A DNA stretch of 64,000 nucleotides from Andrena cerasifolii (lineage: Eukaryota; Arthropoda; Insecta; Hymenoptera; Andrenidae), in assembly GCF_050908995.1 (NCBI RefSeq), contig NC_135119.1:5270001-5334000 (forward strand). The letters run 5' to 3'. Positions 56,727-64,000 of this stretch are shown piece after piece (within the stretch, counting starts at the first letter, position 1; each line of letters begins with the position of its first letter). The notes beneath the pieces are model-generated. The model saw only the letters and a list, made by a program, of their open reading frames with translations. It did no database searches and was not told where the DNA came from. The position numbers and the translations under genes are program-made.

Positions 56727-58375
56727 TGGCGTGGAACAACTCCTTCATCAAAACTTGTCGAATACTCCAATAATTGCCAGACAAATGTGATACAAACACG
56801 ATGTAAAAATTTTATTTCATCTTAATTACCAATTGAACAATCTCTAAAAGTTATTTAGCAAAACATCCTTCTTATCATTTTCAGTCAGATATTTGTTACA
56901 GTTTCGAAGTAATTCTCGATTTGTTTATTTTTAAAATACCACTTCCGCATACTTTTCTATTTACAAACCGTATCTCAAAGCGGAAAATCCTGAAGTGACA
57001 ATCGCCGATTTTGATGAAATTTACGTAAAATGTAGTTGTCACAAAAATATTTGACACGCATCTTATTTATCAGCCAACATTCACGTTGAACGGGTGAAAC
57101 CATCCCTCAAAATTGAGTGTGAGAATTGCGAAACACATTTGGTCTGGGTTAGGTCTGAGTTAAAGCTAAAAGAACGTAAATAGCAAAGTGAAGTATTTTT
57201 TAATAAGGAATCCATCACTGACTCAATTTGTCTAAATCCATTTACCTCTCCAACCCAGTACCCCAACACTTTCAGGTAAAAAAATAAAACTATCAATGCT
57301 CTCAGAAATAAATTATTCCATCAATGTGCAGAATCATTGAAATCCAAGTTAGGAAATACAACGTTACGAAAATAAAATTCTACAGTAATAAAATTGTTTC
57401 GACATTGCTCTGAAATTGTTTTAAAAACCTGCCACTGTACACCCAGTACATACGTATTTGTAAACCGGATACACAGACGACATCGCGTGCATTTCCATGC
57501 AGCGTAAATGACACGCGTCCGCACAGTACCCGAGGAGGGAAGCAGAACGATTGGAACGCGATTGCTTTGGAAATAGGGTCAGAGCCGAGGGGAAGACAGG
57601 GCAGAGCGGCTGAGCGAAGGCGAAGGGTGCCCCATGGAAACCTGCTACCAACGGGGGTATCTAATTCTGTGCTTTTATCTGGTCGACTGACGCGCACGAA
57701 CGGGGCTAGACCGGCGCGACGTGTAGAGGACAGTCGGACGAAATGATGCGCGTGCGACAGACAAACGTATTGCGTTAATAATGACAGCGAAGGGTCAGTT
57801 GAGGCCGAACAAAACCTTCCAAGCGAGAAATGCACCTCCATCCCTCTCCCCTCCTGTCGCCGCGCGTCCGCGCCCCATGCCGCGTGTCAGAGTTCATTTT
57901 TTCGCGAGATCGTTTCCGTGCTTGGCAATTCGGAGTCTGGGCGTTTCCCCGCCACCAAGGGTCTCCGCAGTTTACCGTATTTCTGTATCCACTGCGATTC
58001 GAACGTTACCACCGAGGGCCCAATCACCGGCACGCTCGTACGAACTATGAACGTACGGTGATTCGTTTCGTTCAACGTTAGCAAATGACAGTTCATTAAT
58101 TTAAACGCAACCCCGAGCATATGCGCGCGAGGATACGATCCTGTGGACGTTAGGATCTTTTAAATGGTAGATATTAATTATTAACGTGCGAATAATGTGT
58201 GTATCTGTGATTTAGGTACAGTCTGTAATTTTTAATTTATTTTAGTTAGATTTAATAACAACATCCGTCTCTGCTAAAAGTATTTCTATCTACATCACTG
58301 TCTTTATCCTTGCGTTGAAATCCTCCATTCTTCTTATTCTACATATTCTGTTATTTTGTTTGCATGTTTATAGAG
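56727..58375. other. Unique DNA with GC-rich block
   Basis: 57490-58090 is GC- and CpG-rich, with frames up to 153 codons on the minus strand and 89 on the plus strand overlapping; no known family. The preceding part is AT-rich. Confidence 0.3.
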
Positions 58376-58500
58376 GGTGCTCGGCAATAGGTAGTAGAAA
58401 ATCGAATAGGTGATTCTATGTGATAAAATAAGATGAAAATCGAGATTAACGAAATCCCCCCAGTGGGGGCTTCGCTTTTTAATAATTATTAATGTTTCAA
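58376..58500 (+). mobile_element. Half of a TACAGGGTG-type MITE
   Basis: GAGGGTGCTCGGCAA, then GGTGATTCTATGTGATAAAA, TAAGATGAAAATCGAGATTA and GAAATCCCCCCAGTGG, follow the same order of blocks as the elements at 23972 and 58983. No matching right half is present, so it is a truncated copy. Confidence 0.5.
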
Positions 58501-58982
58501 AATACGGATCAGAAACGCCTGAAGCACAGCAATTTGGCGATCAGCGGCTCGTATCGCGAAGATACTAATCTTACTGCTAATAAGTGCCGCGTAAATATGC
58601 ACGGTGTTTGTAAAAATGTGGGGCATTCGTCCAGGATCGGCTCTACTCATCGGAATAGTAAAAAGCTTTGGTGCACGTCCGATAATGCTTAGTTTTGCAG
58701 TTATGAGCATTTTTATATTCCGTAAAACATGTTGTGAATAGCAAAAGAAAGTGTACGTATAACAGCTTCTTTCATTCACTCTTAAATCATTCACAAGAAT
58801 AGAAGGTTAAAGGTGGGGTTCCACTGACAAGGGGACACTCAGGTTTGGCAATTTCAGAAAATTTTGATACTTGGTGTACGCGAAGGTCTTCACTCGCGCA
58901 TTAATTTCCCAAAAGAGTAATACGCGCTTTTCAGCGAAATTCGAGATAATCGAGTTTGAACAATTCTGAGTTCCCTTATATA

Positions 58983-59268
58983 CAGGGTGTTCTTCTATCT
59001 ATGGTCAATACTCCGGGGGGTGATTATACAGGCAAAAATAAGACGAAAATCTAAAGTGACGAAATTGCGGCAAAGGCTTCGTTTTCGAGATAATTGGCTT
59101 TGAATTTTCATCGTAGGCGCATGAGGGGCGCGCATATTTGGTAAAATTCAAAGTCAATTTTCTCGAAAACGAAGCCTTTACCGCAATTTTGGCACTTTTG
59201 ATTTTCGTCTTATTTTTGCCTGTATAATCACCCTCTAGGGTTTTGACCATAGGTAGAGGAACACCCTG
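58983..59268. mobile_element. TA-flanked mariner-type MITE (nested)
   Basis: TA at 58981-58982 and 59269-59270 flanks CAGGGTGTTCTTCTATCTAT and, reverse-complemented, CAGGGTGTTCCTCTACCTAT. The arms run on through GGTGATTATACAGGCAAAAA, TAAGACGAAAATC and GCTTCGTTTTCGAGA to nearly the middle. 286 bp, non-coding. Confidence 0.9.
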
Positions 59269-59274
59269 TATATA

Positions 59275-60092
59275 AGGGAGACCGAGGCAAAGTGACGCGA
59301 AAAAAGTTTGAAGTCGAATCAAATTTTTCCCTTTCAATAAAAATGTGTGGAAATAGATTTATAATATAATTTGAACATTACTGTTGATAAATGAAAAATA
59401 GCAATACTTAAAATAAACTTAAAGTATATTAAAATTCAACTTGAAAAGAAAACGATATACCCCATATCTGGGGTAAAGTGAGCTGAAATAAAATAAAGTT
59501 TTAATTAAGGATATAGGTAATTATTAACCCCTTGCGCTGGGATGACGTGTGTAGCACGTCAGTTTCTGTTTTTTTTTAACCGTGGTTGTCAAAAACTGTG
59601 GCAGAGTTTTAATTTTTTTCAGGTTAGATTCTATTCCATCACGCCGCGTGGTTTCCCAGCTAGCTGACAGGTTAGGTCATTGCGCACAGCACTCGCGCAT
59701 CTTTTTTTGCAGCTCAGTTTACCCCGAATGTGTACTCAGTGGAAAATTAATTATTTAATAATGTTAGGATTAATGTTTTCTCAAACGCGTGTACATATTT
59801 GCTTATAAGCTTGTAATAAACACGCAGAAAAAATGTGGAGTTAAAATAACACAGTTAAGACTCATTTATCCAAAAAGCTAAATTGAAAAGAAGACCAATT
59901 GGAAGTTTCTAAAACTTGATTTTTAATTTTTTAAATGAATTCCCATTTTTCGATATCTGAATGTGCATAATTATCATTCTTATATTACATACATTTTATT
60001 ACGTCACCAAAATTTGTAAATATATTCTATCGTTAAAAAATAAATTAAGAAAGCTCATTTTACCCCGAGGTTCACTTTGCCCCGGTCTCCCC
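59275..60092 (-). mobile_element. GGGGAGACCGGGG-type element, most complete small copy (nested)
   Basis: TA at 59273-59274 and 60093-60094. The left end is AGGGAGACCGAGGCAAAGTG; the right end, reverse-complemented, is GGGGAGACCGGGGCAAAGTG. GGGGTAAAGTGAGCT-type iterons lie at 59470, 59715 (inverted) and 60058 (inverted). Homologous to 5268-6035 except that the ~140 bp block at 59301-59440 is in the opposite relative orientation. 818 bp, with no recognisable transposase. Confidence 0.87.
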
Positions 60093-60237
60093 TAAGGGAA
60101 CTCAGAATTTTTCAGTCTATTTTCTCGAGTTTGGCTGAAAAGGACGTCTTACTGCTTTGGGAAATTAATGTCCGAGTGAAGAACTTCACGTGCACTAATT
60201 GTAAGTATCAACATTTTCTAAAATTGCCAAACCTGAA

Positions 60238-61498
60238 GGTCCGCTCGTGAGGTAATTTTTTGGCGACGGGCAACATGCAGCATCGTCGCATCTTTCTTCG
60301 CACACGACACGTCACCCATAGAACGGGTCGCATGGGACATGTACTGTCGCATGCAGCCTGTTTGCCTTGCGCCGCCTCAGTGGAATCGCACTTCAACACT
60401 TTTCATTTCTAGAAGAACGTGTTACATACATTTCTATTGGGTAAGTTTTCAACAGATCAACGTGTTCACTATATGTATACACTCTCCTTATTCCATTTTG
60501 TGATATGAATACTCCTCTTTTTAGTGTCTATACACATTTTTGTAACAAAGATTATTATTGCTAAAAAAAATATACACTCTTTATAGAGTATACATTTTTT
60601 TAAAGTAGTCGGTTGTAATAATTTTAACGATATATTTATAAATCTACAAGCTACAGAGCTATAAAGCTGAATTAATAATTTTAGCTTCTATGTATATACG
60701 AAGCTGTCATTTGCGCAGATTTTGTACTTAAATAAGAATGGATGTGGCAAAGTATCGCGATCCTTAAGAGTTACAGAAAATACTTTAACTCTTTTGCCAT
60801 CAGGATCACATGACGTGCTTCATCTGCTCTTACGACAGGCAGACGTTGAATCCATGCAACGAAAGCTTTATGCTCGGTAGCCCGGGAGATAGGTACTAAT
60901 TGTAATTACACCCTCGGCGTACAGATAATTCATTAGACAATCGCAAAGCACATACTGCCATCTCTCGCTTGTAATTGCAAATTTTCTGGACGGATTAATT
61001 AATGGGTACTAAGCAATAATAGAAGGACATGAGATGTAGTCGTTTTTTGGTAAAGATTGTAGCCTTGATTGCGTTGCACAAAAAATTTATATCTCGTTCG
61101 CAATCGTTGGTGGACATTTACGTTTCACGAAATAGAAGTTGTTAACGGTTCCAGCAAAGATACATTATCGTACAATGACGTTCGAATTTCGTAAGGAAAT
61201 GAATATAGTACCTGCGTAAACATAGTTACTCATGGAACTTCCAAACTTGTCCTATTAAATTCCAACTATGAAGCATGGCGCGGAAAATTTCACGATTTTC
61301 AGAGTTTCTGTTATTCAAGCAGTTGGACTACTTTTGCAGAACAAACAGGACATAATAAGTGACGTGCAGGGTGACCCGGAATAAAATACAAGTGTGTAGT
61401 CCGCGAATGGATTCTACGGTTAATTCTAAATTCTAAATAATAAGAAAGTTTAATTTGTCAATGTCCGTTTAATGATCTGTGAAATGGTACATTGTTTA
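60238..61498. other. Unique DNA, nothing recognised
   Basis: No repeat ends, RNA genes or known proteins. Confidence 0.35.
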
Positions 61499-61957
61499 CA
61501 AGAGTACACCGCGAACCCGGACTCACCGATTGGAACGTAACTTTGCGGGTTTTTAGAGTGATTAAAAACAAGAACAACGGTGTGTTTCATTTGGGCCCTA
61601 TCGCCCTTTAAGGGAGTGAAAACTAACCTCAAAGTCAAATTGGCACTTCCACTTTTTCCCGTATAACTCCTAAAGTACAACAGACAGAAAAAAATGTTCC
61701 AAACAAAAGTTTAACGGTGTAATAAGCGCTACAAACTTCCGTTAAAATTTTGTTTGAAACATTTTTTTCTGTCTGTTGTACTTTGAGAGTTATACGGGAA
61801 AAAGTGGATGTGGCAATTTGACTTTGAGGTTAGTTTTCACCCCCTTAAAGGACGATAGGGCCCAAATGAAACACACCGTTGTTCTTGTTTTGAGTCAGTC
61901 TAAAAACCCACAAAGTTGCGTTCCAATCGGTGAGTCCGGGTTCGCGGTGTTCCCTTG
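61499..61957. mobile_element. CAAGGGA-ended foldback element, relative of 7754
   Basis: The ends are CAAGAGTACACCGCGAACCC and, reverse-complemented, CAAGGGAACACCGCGAACCC. Flanks are TTA and TAA. Arms of about 225 bp pair through ACTCACCGATTGGAACG, AACGGTGTGTTTCATTTGGG, CCTCAAAGTCAAATTG and CAGACAGAAAAAAATGTT. The two open frames on opposite strands are the same arm read twice. It is an undisturbed version of the element at 7754-8428. Confidence 0.9.
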
Positions 61958-62155
61958 TAAGTGTGGCAATAATACGAGCAGTTTATTGCATATAAGTATG
62001 TAATGTGTATATTTAGATGTGGTATTTGTTTATGATATTTAGAATATCATATTTTGATGTCAACGGAGGGTAGTAGAAAAGCGTCAAACTTATGGTTCTC
62101 CGGACATCTAAAAATTGAATAAGAGATAATTTTATAAGTTCCAAGGAATTGTGAA

Positions 62156-62777
62156 TAGGGTTTATACAAAAACCGATTTTGAAGAAACCGGTTTTCGAAT
62201 TCCACTATTCCCGAGAAACCGGTTACACCGATTTTCGAATTCCACTATTCCCGAAAAACCGGTTAAACCGGTTTTCGAATTCCACTATTGCCGAAAAACC
62301 GGTTAAACCGGTTTTCGAATTTTCACAAAAAATATAATTAAAATAGAAAATAAATATTTGACCTTATTTTAAACATGTTCAGTTTTTTTTATTATATTTA
62401 TGGAATTATAAAAATATATCAAAATAAAATATACTCTATCTATACAAAAACAAATAAATAAAAAATACTGAAATAACTAAAATCCGTAAAAATATAAATT
62501 ATAAATCTTTATTTCATTTAGTATTTTTCTTCATAAAATATGAACTCGTGAAGATTAGTTTTACAGTAAACTGTTAACTACTACAATATATGTTTGTGTT
62601 CGAGGCGATTTCAAGTCAAAATCTTAACGTTCTTAATTAAATAATTAATTAATTTTTACATATTAATTCAAGTACATACAACCGGTTTTTTTTAATATAA
62701 AAATCAGTTTTCGAGTTTTACAAATTTATAAAAGAAAACCGGTTTTTCAACGCGGTTTTTAAAAACCGACAAACCCT
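62156..62777 (+). mobile_element. hAT-type element with AACCGGTT repeats and 8-bp target duplication
   Basis: ATTGTGAA at 62148-62155 is repeated exactly at 62778-62785. The ends are TAGGGTTTAT and, inverted, TAGGGTTTGT. Near the left end a 40 bp unit (TTTTCGAATTCCACTATTCC then CGAAAAACCGGTTAAACCGG) is repeated about three times, starting at 62192, 62232, 62272 and 62312. AACCGGTTTT motifs also lie near the right end at 62682-62765. The middle is AT-rich and non-coding. A fragment of this family is at 15205-15357. Confidence 0.85.
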
Positions 62778-62785
62778 AATTGTGA

Positions 62786-63529
62786 AAGAATAATTACTTA
62801 CAATTAATAAATTTAAAAATTGTTATTTTGACTTTAAATAATTATAACTTCCAAGCGAATGCACGAAATGCACAAATTGGAATGCTATTTTGCAGACAAA
62901 AGACGAAGCATTTATTATACATAAAAAAGATTAATTAACAACCATAGAAAGCGATAAATTACCGACGCAGGTATTCAGGAAAAAGTATTAGCCACTTGTT
63001 GGCCACTGTGGTTGTAGCTTCTGTGTACACTTGAACCGTATTTTGATTCTCTTTCAAAAGACCACTAAGGCTTGACCATGGAAACCTATGAAACACCTAA
63101 AACGGTTTCATTTAATCTATTTCATATCCCTTTTAATACCGTGTAACTTTAGTTTAATTTATGTTTTGTACGCGCCGTAATGTTATGGAAGTAGATGAAA
63201 GTAGATGAGTTTGATAACTTCAAATGCCCCACCAATTACAGCAACATCAGTGTCAATCGAATCGCGTTTCACGATCAGACACTCGCCTATTCCCTTTTCC
63301 GGTGTACAATTTCCGGGAAATTAAATCTTCGCTAGCGTGCGCATCAAGATCTTCGAGCACATCGAAATCCCCTTCCTGCCTAACGTGAAGGGCGCTCGTG
63401 TCGAAGAAAGGAAGCGGAAACAATTTTCTAGATTTGGTATTAAGCTTCAACGCGACACTTTATTTGTTGGATCACGTCACTATGTTCCACAGCGAGCGAC
63501 CTTGTGTCTAGAAACTATTACATACCTAC
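62786..63529. other. Unique DNA, nothing recognised
   Basis: Overlapping frames on both strands at 63253-63585; no known family. Confidence 0.3.
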
Positions 63530-63531
63530 TA

Positions 63532-63971
63532 GGGCGAAGCGGAAAATTTAAATTTGAATTTTCAGTTGGCCTGGGTGCGGAATAGTTGTCTTTTGATTGA
63601 CGAAACACAACTGTAAAAAAATTTTGGAAAAATATTCGAAAAAAATGATTATATGATTATTTAGGAGAAAAAAGAACCTGCAGACTTGAATATTTTCCAA
63701 TTTTTTTTTACAGTTGCGTTTGGTTAATCAAGAGACAACTATCCAGCACCCAAGCCAACTGAAAATTCAAATTTAAATTTTCAAAATGTAAAAATAAGAT
63801 TCACATTGTAAATTTTTACATTTTTTAAGAGAAAAAAGGAACCTGCAGACATGAATAGTTTTCCAAATTTTTTTTTACAGTTGTGTTTGGTTAATAAAAA
63901 AAAACTCTCCCGCACCCAACCCAACTGAAAATTCAACTTTAAATGTTCGCCTATATAGTATCGTTCCGCCC
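63532..63971 (+). mobile_element. GGGCGGAGCGG-family MITE, copy with both ends
   Basis: TA at 63530-63531 and 63972-63973 flanks GGGCGAAGCGG and, reverse-complemented, GGGCGGAACG. The left part is GAAAATTTAAATTTGAATTT then TCAGTTGGCCTGGGTGCGG. The right part is an inverted copy, in which the GGAACCTGCAGACATGAATA module is repeated directly (about 63670 and 63838). This copy defines the family ends that are missing at 30929-33158 (right) and 54440-54914 (left). TA flanks suggest a Tc1/mariner-type mobilizer. Confidence 0.83.
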
Positions 63972-64000
63972 TAATACCTACCTAAGTATATACCTTCTTT

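Larger units (their letters stand above)
58838..60237. mobile_element. Foldback element split by two nested insertions
   Basis: The left arm starts CAGGTTTGGCAATTTCAGAA at 58838 and ends CAATTCTGAGTTCCCTTA near 58978. The right arm begins AAGGGAACTCAGAATTTTTC at 60094 and ends GCCAAACCTGA at about 60237. The arms pair through ACGCGCTTTTCAGC / GGCTGAAAAGGACGT and GGGAAATTAATG. With the insertions removed, the centre would be GTTCCCTTAAGGGAAC, a perfect palindrome. 58983-59268 and 59275-60092 both sit at this centre. Confidence 0.82.

Noticed and set aside
1..64000. tRNA, rRNA, endogenous viral genes or intact retrotransposon polymerases
   Set aside because: I looked for characteristic stems and protein motifs (for example YXDD or DDE blocks) and saw none. 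Decayed copies below what can be seen by eye remain possible.

Overview
This window looks like gene-poor nuclear DNA of an insect, probably a hymenopteran (ant, sawfly or wasp), although the sequence alone does not fix the order. The evidence is eukaryotic DNA transposon remnants of insect type, an AT-rich background broken by short CpG-containing GC-rich blocks, microsatellites and minisatellites, and no bacterial-style gene packing. I recognise no intact host protein-coding gene, tRNA or rRNA. The open frames on both strands are short, overlapping and unlike known families. The window is best read as intergenic or long-intron sequence.

The content that can be supported is mostly non-autonomous mobile DNA, identified by terminal inverted repeats and target-site duplications (TSDs). 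Groups seen: (a) four copies of a ~285 bp TTAA-flanked element and a relative at 1067-1507 (piggyBac-like); (b) TTAA-flanked elements starting GGG at 21660, 22899, 27417, 36595, 50642, 50811 and 52029; (c) 8-bp-TSD hAT-type elements at 8278, 19289, 29576 and 62156, with weaker ones at 14914 and 42062; (d) TA-flanked Tc1/mariner/pogo-type elements at 2687, 13413, 23972, 47763, 58983 and 63532; (e) TA-flanked elements sharing a GGGGAGACCGGGG terminus at 5268, 9010, 47031 and 59275; (f) CAAGGGA-ended foldback elements with 3-bp TSDs at 7754, 9257, 35632, 43430, 46017 and 61499.

Three coding remnants belong to transposons: a frameshifted helix-turn-helix (DUF4817-like) transposase N-terminus at 13463-13888; a 25-codon Tc1/Tc3-like transposase N-terminus at 30853-30928; and a C-terminal C4HC3 PHD finger on the minus strand at 47992-48279 inside a nested pogo-like element.

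Layout: 0-7 kb, GC block, TTAA and TA elements, another GC block, then a GGGGAGACC element; 7.7-10.8 kb, nested elements; 11.4-12.8 kb, a 137/139 bp satellite with a three-unit higher-order repeat; 13.4-20.3 kb, elements and a long palindrome; 20.3-30 kb, TTAA elements and unique DNA; 30.9-33.2 kb, a solo LTR carrying a 52 bp minisatellite, inside a MITE, inside a Tc1-like remnant; 35.6-37.3 kb, two elements; 37.6-41.3 kb, the largest GC-rich unique block and the most plausible place for a host promoter or leader exon; 42-46.5 kb, MITEs and a 51 bp minisatellite; 47-48.8 kb, the PHD-bearing nest; 50.6-54.9 kb, a mosaic of foldbacks, a microsatellite and tandem MITEs; 55-58 kb, GC-rich unique DNA; 58.8-60.2 kb, a three-level nest; 61.5-64 kb, more MITEs.

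No new cellular system is evident. The most interesting items are the higher-order repeat structures, the LTR-borne minisatellite, an internal block inversion between two transposon copies, a shared terminal core joined to different iterons, and the PHD finger that has stayed open in a non-autonomous element.
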